64,000 nucleotides of DNA from Epiperipatus broadwayi. Its lineage: Eukaryota > Onychophora > Udeonychophora > Euonychophora > Peripatidae. The translations under genes and the position numbers were made by a program. The DNA lies in the NCBI GenBank assembly GCA_028023455.1, contig JAQFVV010012531.1:1056001-1120000 (forward strand). The letters are read 5' to 3'. Within the stretch, counting starts at the first letter, position 1, and each line of letters opens with the position of its first letter. The notes under the pieces are model-generated. The model saw only the letters and a program-made list of their open reading frames with translations. It made no database searches and had not been told where the DNA came from. Below, piece after piece: positions 22,600 through 34,150 of the stretch.

Positions 22600-23676
22600 C
22601 ACCTGGGTCTCATTTTATGCGGATTTATTTAACGCGGTTTTGAAGTTATGCGATTCATGTTTCTTTGGAAGTCGAACTCCAATAATGCGCTATTACTTTA
22701 AATAATAAATTTTGCGCACTTACGTCATATTGAAAGTAATAGCACATTATTGGAATTCGACTTTCATCTTAGTAATTTCAATATTTTCAGTGCTTTATAA
22801 TAGTAAGATTTTATGCAATAATGAAATTAAAATCATGATTTCCACATTTTATGTATACCCACATTAAATTTTACAAGATTATAATGTAAATTTGTTCAAA
22901 CATTGTGCGTGTTAATTTTGCATTTTAAATCACATTCTGTTTTTGCTTTTTAAAAAAGAATGTAATCAATTATTAATCATTTAGTGTCCACAAGTTTATT
23001 TTTAAAAGGTGAGTAATAGCAGTGGGCACAATTAAATTTGACAATTAAAAATTAAAATCTGATTTTTAATTGTAATTAACAATTTAAAAATTACTTAAGG
23101 CGACCTGAAATTAATGTGATGTGAAATGAAATTTGATTTTTAAACGGAATTGAAAATTAAAAAATTAAAGACAAAAATAAGAATTTAATTTTTAGTTGTT
23201 AGATTAATTACTAATTATGTTGTCACCAGAAAACCATTAACACAACATGAGAGTGAAGTTGGTGCTAGTTGTATTTCCTCTTGTGAAGAATCTGATTTTT
23301 TACCAGTTTGCAAACGAACCTGTTTATCGGCAAATAGCGATAATAATTAAAATGTGTATAAAAAATGTAAATTACTGTAAATTATGCATAAAAATATATT
23401 GTTTTGAATAAAATTAAATATTATAGTTAAAAAAAGTTTGTCTTGTATCAATTTTTTTCAAATTTGAAATTTTTTATTAGTCATATTTTATTTCCTTATT
23501 TTTTTTTGCACGAATTTTAAAGTAATTTTACGTTGGTGCTTTGCTTTTATGCGATTTTTGAAAAATCACAGTCTGTATCCCCCCTTTTTCAAGGTAAGTT
23601 ACATCTATTTTTGTGCGATTTCTTTTGCGCGTGTTTTCTGAGGAATCTATCTATCGTGTAAAACGAGACCCAGGTG
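22600..23676. mobile_element. Pogo/Tigger-like element inserted in the hAT (1077 bp)
   Basis: Terminal inverted repeats start cacctgggtctc and are flanked on both sides by TA, the target of Tc1/mariner/pogo elements. The subterminal sequence (tttatgcgg, ttatgcgattc at the left; gcgcgtgttt at the right) has the repeated 'tatgcg/cgcggttt' flavour of Tigger ends. The interior contains a MITE (22665-22805) and no intact transposase; a short frame near 23270-23350 could be a transposase relic but is not recognisable. Superfamily assignment is from ends only. Confidence 0.8.
22665..22805. mobile_element. Palindromic MITE inside the Tigger-like element
   Basis: The arms 'gaagtcgaactccaataatg' (from about 22669) and its inverted copy (to about 22772) enclose about 30 nt. 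The arms and the right flank ('tttcagtgctttataata') match the ends of the 16820-17284 foldback, so this is a shorter member of that family. It is the third nesting level. Confidence 0.8.
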
Positions 23677-24020
23677 TATATGGAGTTTGTATAATAAAAA
23701 ACTTTTTTTTAATTTAGAATTTTTTTAGAAAAATAATAAAAAATTTAATTCTACCCCCCCCCCCATAAACATCTGTGATAACTAGAAAAACAAATTAATT
23801 TATGTATGATTGATTAGATTTTGTTTTCATTCTGTTTCTTATTTTTTTAATTGGGTAAAAATGAGATGAAAAAATAAATAAAATTGTTTATATTAATTAA
23901 AAGTTTAAACTCTTATTTTGTTATTACAAACTTTCCTGCCAGTCTAGCATGGACCAGAAAAAAAGTTCTGCGACCTGGCATCGGTTCACAGACCAAGGGT
24001 TGAAGACCACTGGTTTAAAG

Positions 24021-25020
24021 CATATATGGGAAAGTATAATTGAATAATTAAATAAATAATTAATTAAATGTCTCATTTGATATTCATAACCTGATTCACT
24101 ATTATACATACCATTATGCAGGGGATTAAACTGTTAAAGTTATTATATTAAACACTTTTTATCCTCATATGTATATTGTACTGCTGGCATAGCTTAACAA
24201 TTCTTCAGTATTTCAAATGCTTTGTCATTTGGGAACCTTCAAGAATTCAAAGTTTTCCCTCTCTTTTTAAATCATTCATAATCAGGGATTATACTCCTTG
24301 TGGAATGTGAGGTTAAGGTTTTGGATGTTCTATGGAAGATACCATATGCCATATGTGCAAATGTACGTCTTCTTCATGAAAATATGTCCAATGACAAAAC
24401 TATTCTTTGACCAGCTGGGCTCTCCTATATACATGTTTAACCTTTCTATGTTAGTAGTTACAATATCCATTCATTAAAATGTTTTGCTTGTTTCATCCCA
24501 GTAAGAAATAATGGTATGAGAAATGTGAATCATGTTTAGAGAAGTATTGTATAGATTCCTGTAGTGTGCTTGGTTTAAAGTTGCCTACCCTTTTAAATTA
24601 ATGAACCATTCCTGCATATGTGTATGTTTTTCATTCCCTAATAATAGTCAAAAGCAAACATATGTAAAACAAAAAATAAGAGTTTTTATTTTTGCTATAG
24701 CTTTGACCGTATGACTCGTACTAATTTAAATCATTCATCGATCTTTCATTTCTTGTGTAAAGAGAGTTTATTTTGGCAAAGTGAATTTGTGCACACCCAA
24801 AGCAATATATTGTATAACTCCTGTTAATAACAATTAAAGATTATTCAGTGTTAACATAATAAATGTAAACCTATCTAAAGTGAAATCGCTATATATAGAT
24901 ATACATTGTGTTCATGCTAAATTAATATTAAAATACATTAAAAATCCAATCCAGAGTTTGAATCTTTATTTTGGGTTAATAATTTAAATAAAAGATTTGT
25001 CTATATTGGTATACTATGTT
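24021..25020. other. Anonymous DNA
   Basis: No gene is recognised. The part 24180-24440 is somewhat less AT-rich but has no long or family-like frame. Confidence 0.5.
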
Positions 25021-25024
25021 AATA

Positions 25025-25140
25025 ATTCTAGCTGATTCGGGGATCCATCCTCGACAGCCCTAATTCGAGTCTCATGTCTTTGTACTGCTGTCTGACATGC
25101 GGTACAATACTAACTTGCACCACATATTTATTTAAAGTTA
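25025..25140 (+). repeat. tRNA-derived SINE-like sequence
   Basis: Bases 25029-25040 (tagctgattcgg) fit the RNA polymerase III A-box pattern TRGCnnAnnnGG exactly. Bases 25061-25072 (taattcgagtct) are close to the B-box GGTTCGAnTCC. The spacing of 32 bp is that of a tRNA gene. The flanks do not form an acceptor stem, so this is a SINE head or a tRNA pseudogene rather than a working tRNA. Confidence 0.45.
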
Positions 25141-25297
25141 CTTATTAACTGTCTTACTTATTAACTGTCTTTAAATTATAAGTAAGTGCACTATTATAAT
25201 AATATTTTATTAGAATGATATCTTAAAATTTAACATAATTATAATATTGGATCTTAAAATCCAATTATTCTTTCTATTTTAACATTTCTTCAAGTCT

Positions 25298-25546
25298 TCA
25301 TGAATTCCCTGTGAGAACATAATGCTCTTTAAAGATACATCTACTACAGACTGTGAGTTGCTGCCTTAGTCCATGAACAGTAGTATTGCTCTCCACATTT
25401 TCTTTCCCTATTAGAAAATAGGATATTAAAAACAGGCAAAATTCTCCATACAGTAGTACCATAATGCAAGCCAAAGTAATCAATGGATGCAAGAAGGTTT
25501 GTGCATAAAATCCCTATGAGCAAGCATAAGAAATGGTGATCATGTG
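25298..25546 (-). repeat. Dispersed repeat family member (minus)
   Basis: The reverse complement shares several phrases with 42929-43280 and 45537-45742: 'cacatgatcaccatttctta', 'gaaggtttgtgcataaaatc', 'attactttggcttgcat' and 'ttttgcctgttttt'. The 64-codon frame across it is therefore repeat sequence, not a gene. Confidence 0.65.
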
Positions 25547-25560
25547 AAAAATAGGATATT

Positions 25561-27540
25561 GTTATATAAAAATTTTCATTTAAGATGTAATTTTTTTTTC
25601 TCCAAAAATTAACTCAGTAACTGTTGCTTACTTGATAACTATGGAATTCTATTATAAAAAAGTTTGTATTTATAAATCAGCTTTGACACAGCTAATCATA
25701 TAAATAGCTTTTCTCTAGAATGACTATTTCTTTAAGGCTCCTCATTAATCATATTCATTATTTTAATTATGAATTCCAACGATCTCACTGCTGGAAAACC
25801 TATTGTTTTTCCTCACCATCAATTTATTCTCCATATGTCTTTAATGTACTAAATCAATTCCTATATGTAAGATGATCATCTCTACAAAAGCATGGAGAAT
25901 ATCTAGGTTGTGGAATATTATAATCAAGCAATAATTCTGGTCATCCTAAATGGCATAATATGACGAATTAATGAACAATTTAAATTTGGCTATTTGCATT
26001 TTAAGCAAAAAGTTCATGCCTAACTGGATTGATTAATCATATATTTATTATCCAGCAAAATTTTCAAAGTTTTTATCAACTTTTCAGTTCAGACTAATAT
26101 TTCTATCCTTTATTTTCAGTGCCCAACTTTTAGATCTGAAGAATATTCAAAAAAGATAATAGCTTAAACAATTATGGCCATCAGAATTGAAAGTTATCTT
26201 ACTACAACTAGAAAACTGGTTCAAAATTTTCATTATAATTTTTCCCAATAAACAGAAACAATAGAATGATTTATTGTTCAGAAATTCATAAGAAGTTTGA
26301 GTACCAAAAGTGACAACTAAAGTCATAAACCGTGGATTTTGCACTCCAGAATTTGCCATTCTGCTACTTCACTCAATCATACAGAGTACTCCCCAGTTTC
26401 AAATTGTAATAATATCTTTTACCATTGATGAATGAACCAAAAAGAAAAAGTATCGATGACTTCTGTACTTACATTATCAATTTTAAAGCCAGCATCTGAT
26501 AGGATAAATCAATCACCTCTTTTTAAAATTTTACCACAACTCTATTTTTTAATCCGTTCTTTAAATTTTAAAATAAAGTATTGCAAGACTTTCTTTGCTT
26601 ATTTTTAGAATATGCATTAGAAAAAAATATTTTGACTTTACTCCAGAACTATCATAAACTTGATTAATCAATAAACATTCATCTCCTAGATTACTTTCAG
26701 GCAATTTTCTCAATTATGATTATTTTTCAAGCACATATCTACAAGGCATCGTTACTCTCTTTATACTATTCAAATTAAAAAATTGAGATTCATAAACATA
26801 CTACAGTTTAAACCCAAGTAATTTGCTTGCATAATTATAAAGTGTGTATATTTAAATGACTTCAGATTTATGTTAATTGCACTTAACTTCAGATTCTAAT
26901 TTTGGATTTAATTATGATATAAGGATTATTACTATAGCATCTATTAATTCTGAATATGATTTTTATGATTGTAAAAGTTGAATAGTTAATTAGGATGACC
27001 ATATATTACCCTATCTACTTTGTTGTTGTTTTTTTTTGCCAATGTGAAATGAATTCCTTTCAATCAATGGAGTAGAGTAATTTTTCTTAGATAGTTTACA
27101 AAAACAAGTCTCATGGAATTGTATTAGTATCACTGATTATAAAGATCACCTCTACCTAATGTAAAATTAGTCCAAAATAAGAGGTTTTGAAATATTCACA
27201 AGTTTCAAATATTTAGGAAATTGAAATTTTTACTTCTACATGTAGCATTTCAACACATAATTTAGCAGAGAAACCACATTTACTTTCTTCCTTTGTTTTT
27301 AGTTAATGCTCAACAAGTTGAATAGTTCTTAAGTATAAATATAGAGTTGATGATGAGAGCCAAACATAGTCAAAACACATCAATGGAATAAAAAAGAAGA
27401 GCAAAAAAAAATCATTAATTTAACACTAACTTTTTAATTTATCCAACTATTTATTCATAGATATAAAAATTTACCTTCACCCCAAATTTGTTATAAATTT
27501 AATTAATTCTGTTACTATTTTATTATGTTAAAATCTCTCA
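25561..27540. other. Anonymous AT-rich DNA
   Basis: No gene or mobile element is recognised. Short frames have random composition. Confidence 0.5.
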
Positions 27541-27544
27541 AGCT

Positions 27545-27830
27545 ATTATGTTTCCTGACATTTGTTATGGATGTAAAAGCTGGACAATAAAAGTAAAGAA
27601 GCTATTGGTGCATTTGAACTGTGGTGATAATAAAACTTTTGAGAATTCCATCTATAGCAATGGAAATGCATAAATGAATATTTGATAGGGTCAGACCTGA
27701 ACTCTAGCTTTAGCATAAATAATGAAGAAAAATTGTCCTATTTCCATAACATCTATTGTAACTCATTAGAAAAATGTATAATACTTTAAATGGTTGATAG
27801 TAAAAAACAAAAATAACAAGCTAAAATTAC
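27545..27830 (+). pseudogene. LINE reverse transcriptase, C-terminal remnant
   Basis: One plus frame from 27560 reads ICYGCKSWTIKVKKLLVHLN, matching the conserved 'YGSETWT' segment after the RT domain of many LINEs. A second frame from 27727 reads EKLSYFHNIYCNSLEKCI, the 'LxYFGHIxRxxxLEK' segment that follows it at the expected spacing. The frames are separated by frameshifts and stops. Clade not determined. It lies just upstream of a separate LINE RT core remnant, so the two are probably from different insertions. Confidence 0.7.
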
Positions 27831-28500
27831 TAATAAATGGGATTTTGAGTGATTTAAAAATCAAATAGATGGTAAATCATTCTGGGAAAATGCTATTTAA
27901 ATTGATAGGAATAAATTATAGATTTGATAACATTAATAGTGATAAATTAAGAAAATTATTTTCATTTGAATATATGTAATTATTAATTAAATTATTTGGG
28001 TATAAGATGTAATATGAAATAAATCTTATTTAAGTAATAGAATCCAATTTATTAAAATTTACTAATATCTTGAATAAATGTGAAATAATCATATGTGGAG
28101 TTCCTCATGGTTCAGTTCTTGAACTTTTATTGTTTACTATTCACGTTAATGCTTTGTAAATCTTTCTCTTCATCCCACATTTTTTTTTGCTTTGCAGATG
28201 ATACTGCTTTGGTTACTTCAACAATTTCATATAATCTACTGGTGAAACTTGTAATTTGAGAATTTGATAAAAATAGCACAATGGATGTATAAAAATTGAA
28301 TACTTTTAAATTCTAATAAATATAAATATTAACTATGCCGTTTGACAAATGTTACTGTAAAAGATATTTAATTGAAATATTTTATCTGAATCAATCCACA
28401 TATTATAAAATTATTAGATCTATAAAACAGTATATTATCTTGGCTTGTTTTGAATGAAAATCTACTCTGGAATAAATATATTCTTTCTCTTCAAGTGAAA
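27830..28500 (+). pseudogene. LINE reverse transcriptase core remnant
   Basis: In order on the plus strand are KSYLSNRIQFIK (28021 on), ICGVPHGSVLELLLFTIHVN (28091-28150, RT motif B, normally GVPQGSVLGPLLF), CFADDTALV (28188-28214, motif C with the catalytic aspartates) and LVLNENLLWNKYI (28444-28482). These are the hallmark blocks of jockey/CR1-type LINE reverse transcriptases. Stops and frameshifts between the blocks show it is dead. There is no endonuclease domain or tail in reach. Confidence 0.8.
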
Positions 28501-31500
28501 TTAAGAAAATTGAATTTTCTCTTTTATAGGATCAAAATTTTTTTTACATAGATATATTCTGTTAAATGTATATAAACAAACATATTTAAGCAGATTATGT
28601 TAAGGACTAACTTTATTTTGTTTAAACCTGTTGACTTCAAAATATTTGAAGGATATAAATATACTAAAGTTTTAAATTTTATGTAACTATTTAAAAAAAA
28701 ATAAAAATGACATTTTCTCGATAGCAGATTATAAGACAAATGATGGCAGTCCTCAACTCATTTCAGCTACAATTGCAGCACCATTAGTCTAGTTTACTTT
28801 ACATTGATTTATAGAATCATAGAAAAGAGTCCAGCTTTACTTTTGTGAGAGTTTAACTTGATTAACATAAAGACCAAAAGCAACTCCTCTTTGAAGCTGA
28901 CTTTCTACATGTACTCTAATCTTAATTAAACTGAACCACACTATTTACAGAAAATACCATGAAATTTATAAGCAGGGATTAACAATCTTTTCTCATCCTA
29001 TTTAATTCTTCTACATTGCATTAGATTTAATTGTTCTCCCTAGTGAGATTTTTTTGCAAGCTTTCAAGTTTTTATTTTAATATAAAACCATTATTTTACA
29101 TCAGAATTCAATAAATTGAACCTAATTTGATAATAATATAAGTTTTCAAACAAAAAATTCATATTTGAACTTTTCAAATATTGAAAATATGAGGTCTTAG
29201 TGATAACAAAAAATATTTTTGCTATTAAACACTTAAGAAAAATAACTTCAGAAAATGAACAAGATCTTTTTAATTGAAATTTATTTTTTAAATGCAGATA
29301 TAAAAAAAAATATTAATCTCTGATAAATCTATCAAATTCTGCTTTAAAATAAAATTTTTTTTTTAATTTTTAAAAAACCTCAAATTATCCTAATATGGTA
29401 TATCCAATGATGTATTAGATATAATTTTCATAATATGTAATAGTCAGAATGTTGGGGTTTTCTTTGTTAATGTTATGCTAGAAGTTATTACCTTCTATTT
29501 ATAAAATAACAGTGTAAGATATACTTTTGAATTTTAATAATTATTACACAAATATTATGTAAAAATAATCATGAACTTTAAACACGATAACTTTCAGATT
29601 TATTAAAAAACATGGCTTGCTTACTTTTGAAAAATCATGGTAATTCTACTGCTTTTCATTGCTATTTTACCATTATCATTATATTAACATACTTTTTTTT
29701 CAATGAAAATTCTGAAAAACTGTCTTTATTGATCTTTTAAATTAAAAATAATCTAAAAAAGTCAGTATGTTATAGAGTTAGATCTAAGGCATTATTCTAG
29801 TGTTTATGACAACAAAAAACACCCCCAAAGCATTTATTTCCTCCTGGTTTAGTTTTCATGCAAAGTTTTTAGAATAATAGAAATATGACTTTTTGCTTAT
29901 CTATAAAATAATTTTGATTGTTTTTATACATTAAAAGAAATATGCATACACTTTTAATTCATTCATTTATATATAGTTTTGGAAATAAAAGGTAATAAAT
30001 TTATCTGTAATATAAAGCAAGAAAACCATAGTGTCTACTATGTCATTATCTGTGAGAATTTATATAATATTTAAAATATATTCAAATATTGTAATTATTG
30101 TAAAGCAGATATCAGATTTATCCTAAATCTATTTTCTGACATTCAAAAAAAAAATTAAAATAAAAAAATAATTCAGGTTCTGAAATACTGTTTATATTAT
30201 AATTGATAATATTTTTGGTACATTGTTCTTAAGTACAAGCCAGTTTTTAAATTTTTTCAATTGTGACTTTTTAGAATATTAGTCATTTATAAATTTAAAT
30301 TAAAAATTCAATCAACTCCAACTTCTTTCATTTTAATATAAAATAAAGATTTTATACAAAGATGAAAGGTTAAACATTTTCAAAAACTCTTATCAGAAAC
30401 AAAAGAAAATGTCAGAATTCAACTGGTCAAGACATTTCTATTATTCTGCCAGGTTATAATTTTTGTAATCATCTAGAATTGATTCTAGTATTAAATCTTT
30501 ATTCTGTATTAGAATTTAATAAATTGGACAAGATTTGTTAAAAATATAAAATTAGAAATGAAAACCATCCTAAAAAACTTATTTAATTCTTTCACAATGC
30601 AACTGTTTTCATTATTTTCACATTCAACATCGAATGTAAGATTAAGCTATTATTACTTATCAGAAAATAATAAATTTGACTTCATTTGATAGATATTTTT
30701 GTTTACAACTGAAAGAAATTATAAATATTCACATTTTATTTCTGAAAATATTAAAAAAATGAGATTATATTCAAAACTAAAAGCTTTGTACATTATCATT
30801 TCTAGAAAAAATATTTTTGTTCTTTAAAATCAAGGAAATCTTATTATTTGAAATTTATTTTTAAAAGGTGAATGAGTAATTATGTATTTCTCTTAAATCT
30901 AAAAAATTATGCTTTAAAAGTTTAAAATTTTTAAATATTTTTTGCAATATTACATATTTTCATACTCATAATTTCTAATTGCATAGAAGACATGAGAAGT
31001 AAGCTTCTAAAATGCCTTAAGGTTAAATTTGTGTTGTTCAAAAATATAATGTTCTGTTTTTAAAAATAAAATATTTCTGTTCAAAATAAATTAATAATTT
31101 ATTGTTATAAATGGCATCTAAAATTGCAACAAATTGCCAAATAAACACATTTTTGGTTATTCAAACAATGTCTTAAAATTACTGACATCAGAATCAGAAT
31201 ATAAAAGATGATTCATCAAGGCATGGATAGGTAAAGCTTTTTGTTATTTTGCCAAATTTTTGATTTTCTGGCCATCTATGGGATTTTTCTGAACTAAAAT
31301 TTTATATTGAAACATATGTAAAAAAATACCCATTAAAAAGCTTTCAAAAATTCTCAATAGGTGGCTAATAAATGAAAACAATGAGTATTTCACTAGAACT
31401 AATTGAAAGATTAAACTTTGCAAATATTCATAATAAAAACAATGAATTTTTTTTTTATTAGATGGTGTAAAGAAAGTCATCTCAGTTGTTGAAAAACTAA

Positions 31501-32952
31501 ACTTAAAATCTTTGAGTTTGCTTTTTAAAATGTGAACAAATAAATGCAAAGCCATCATACATCTATTAAATTCTATTCTAAAATTTAAAATTGTATTTAT
31601 AATTTTTAAAATATTACAAACATTACAGAAAACTGTGTTAAAAAAGACATTAACAATCTTATAGTGATAGTTTTCTATAAACCATTACAACTGAATTTGT
31701 TAATTTGTATTTTTAAAAATAAAACCTTTTTGAATAAAATCAAATTGTAATAATGTATACTTTTGTTATTAAATAATTAGTATACAAATACTATGTAATA
31801 TTTAAATAAAATACAAAAACAAGGTAATTTTTTAGGTGACCACCAAGAACAAAAGTATTGATTGTACAAATATCCTTGCAACTATGCACTATGAAACTGC
31901 AACCTAGTACACATGGTTCAGACACTTTGAACTTTATTTTGGCTATAATCTTATCCTCTCTTCATATTTTTGAACTAATTAATCGGTACAATTTCTGTTA
32001 TCAAAATGAATGCAAAATGGACAAAATAATACTACTGGCAGCTACATAAGAGACAAGGAAAGTTAAATGTCCATCAACTGCTCTCTCCAAAAATCTCCAA
32101 ATGAAGTACTTTGTAATTATTAATAGCAGTGTTAAAATTTTAGATTTTTGTCAAAATAAAATATTTGTACTAAATAAAGCTTTTGAAAAATTAATTTTAA
32201 TTAATTTGTATTTCAAAAATATCAAATAATATTATTCTATTGATATTTCAAGTATATGTAAATTTTGACTGTCCTCTTGAAACATACTATAATCAAATTG
32301 ATGGCTTATTTGAAATGGTTTAATATAAGTAACATACAAATGCATAATTAGTCATGATGTGAGCTATGCACCTGATATAAGTAACAATATTTTAAAAAGT
32401 AGTTAGCTGTATCTCTTAGATCAACCATTAAATCTGAAGGTTGAAATTAAATATACATGTTCACTTTCAATCTTTTAATTTACTAAAAAGAGTGAATGTA
32501 AGCTTAATTATAAGTTCTATAAATATAAGATTTTCAAGTTTGAGTGAAAAAACAGTGAAAAAATAAAATAAATTTATTGGTGTCTATATAAGAGATATTA
32601 CAGATAAGTTTGAATTTTACTTAACTTAAAATCTATATTTAAAATTAAAAGAAATTTAATAACTACTAACCTAATAAAAATTATTAACTATCATTTGTGT
32701 TGATTTTCCCCTTTGTTTATATTTATAATTCAAATTTGCAAAAGTTTGTCCATCTGTTTAATAAAGTGTTTTTTTCTTTATAATTTATAAAAAGAGCTAT
32801 GATTATGATGAACTTCACTGAAAGTGTATTCAGTTTTAGATTATAAAAAAGTAAGAAACAGCATCATTACAGATGAACAAATATAATTATTATTTATAAC
32901 TTGCAGATTTATGACTTTACATTTGTCCAAATTATGATAATATTAAATAGTG
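28501..32952. other. Anonymous, very AT-rich DNA with a diverged internal duplication
   Basis: The stretch has no recognisable gene. Blocks at about 28980-29365 recur in the same order near 30560-30935 at an offset of about 1570-1580 bp (see the repeat entry). Open frames here are poor in G/C-rich codons and random-looking. Confidence 0.5.
28980..30935. repeat. Diverged direct repeat, offset about 1.57 kb
   Basis: Landmarks in the same order: 'tatttaattcttctacattgca' type text at 28999 and 30580, 'aataaattgaacctaattt' at 29108 and a similar block near 30665, 'ttgaaatttattttttaaa' near 29275 and 30850, 'gctttaaaa' followed by a T-run at 29341 and 30911. Similarity is patchy, so this is an old duplication or two decayed copies of one transposon. 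Confidence 0.45.
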
Positions 32953-33137
32953 CTATCACACTTATAACATAAAGCTGTATAATTAATATCAATTAATCAA
33001 TTAAAATGGCTGAGCGCTTTCGAGAAACTGTACTTCTCATAATCATAGCCAGTTCTGACTCGTTCGTTGAAAGCGCTCAGCCATTTTAATTGACTAATTG
33101 ATATTAATTATACAGCTTTACGTTATAAGTGTGAAAG
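32953..33137. mobile_element. Near-perfect 185-bp hairpin MITE
   Basis: Arms 32953-33021 and 33069-33137 are 69 bp long with only about three mismatches, around a 47-nt loop. The inner arm includes 'aatggctgagcgctttc'. No coding sequence. The high arm identity suggests a recent insertion, or selection for the fold. No certain target duplication was seen. Confidence 0.9.
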
Positions 33138-33765
33138 CCTCATCCATTATCATAATTATTATTTATGTATTTATTAAAAAGTATTGTGAATAGATGATAC
33201 ACACAGAAAATGAAATAAATTAGTGACATTATTATTATCTATTAATTCCTTAGAGTTTCAAAACTTTTCTCCCAATAGCTCAATTTTCTATTATCCATTG
33301 TCTCATTGCATGATTTTCTACATTTTGGATATCATCAATAATCCTTTACATTTTATATCAGCTTTGTATCTATATTTACTCAATTTGGAGTCCCTTTTGC
33401 TATTTTTAATTCTTCAAACTATGTTTACCATGCTCCATCATCTTTAATGTGTAACCTACAGATGGATAACATTTTACTTTTTTTCTTCATAATCCTTCAT
33501 TTGATATTACTTCAGGCAATGCATCTAAAATGGCCAATCATACTGCCATTCTTTAAAAATTTTAAACTCTTAAAGCTTTTCAAGAAAATTATAAATGCAA
33601 CTTTTAAAAGTACATATTTTGTTTTTTATACACCCCAGTTTAAAAAAGCAGAAAGAACTCTACTTATAGCAAATAATTTCCAAGCTGCATTACAAACAGC
33701 TTATAGAATCACTTTGGTTCTTAGTTACATATCATACCAAGATACTTCCTTATTTTATTTCCATT
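33138..33765. other. Anonymous AT-rich DNA
   Basis: Two plus-strand frames (33223-33447 and 33447-33788) are rich in F, L and I and lie opposite the LINE remnant; I regard them as non-coding. Confidence 0.45.
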
Positions 33766-34150
33766 ATTCACACGTGATCTTTTTCTAGATCATTTATAGT
33801 CTCTTGAGATCCTGTTTAAAACTTCAATTGTTTATCTATTATTATTATTTCTTCTAACAATATGTCCAACCCAGCTTCATTCCAGTCTCATAATTCTTTT
33901 AATAATGCCAATTTCTGATCACTTCTTGTTATTCTCAATATACATCTCTCCAAATTTGATGATCATATCGCTTCTTTCTTAATTGTATAAGTTTCAGATT
34001 CATAAGACTGGTAAACAAAACACATGTATCAAACGTTTTCTTTTTGAACATATTTTTTAAAAATATTAATAGCAAAGGCATTTTAATCCAGTTATAAATT
34101 TCATTGTTTATGCATCCTTCTATATTAACAATCAGATTAAGCATTTGCAG
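33766..34150 (-). pseudogene. LINE reverse transcriptase C-terminal remnant (minus)
   Basis: Reading the minus strand from 34130 down, one frame gives FDTCVL, then SYESETYTIKKEA (about 34005-33967), then ERCILRITRSDQKLALLK, GIIKRIMRLE and, after a stop, SWVGHIVRR followed by a basic RNNNR..TIEVLNR and RKRSR. This is the typical order YGSETW-T...ERxMLGITxxD...I-x-x-xK-x-WxWAGHVxRxxDxRW...GRPxxRW of RTE/jockey-like LINE tails. Several stops and frame changes are present. The remnant has no RT catalytic core nearby. Confidence 0.8.

Larger units (their letters stand above)
22420..24012. mobile_element. Non-autonomous hAT transposon with inner insertions (1593 bp)
   Basis: The ends are perfect 15-bp inverted repeats, cagtggtcttcaacc and its complement, flanked by the 8-bp duplication gtttaaag. 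CAGTGGT-type ends with 8-bp duplications are the hallmark of hAT (Charlie-like) elements. Inner subterminal text (ggaccggtaaa at left; ggcatcggttcacagacc at right) also mirrors. The hAT's own core is short; most of the length comes from a Tigger-like element inserted at 22600-23676. No transposase frame is present. Confidence 0.95.

Noticed and set aside
33223-33788. Two adjacent plus-strand frames of 74 and 113 codons
   Set aside because: F/L/I-rich, no domain, and partly antisense to the LINE remnant; likely chance.
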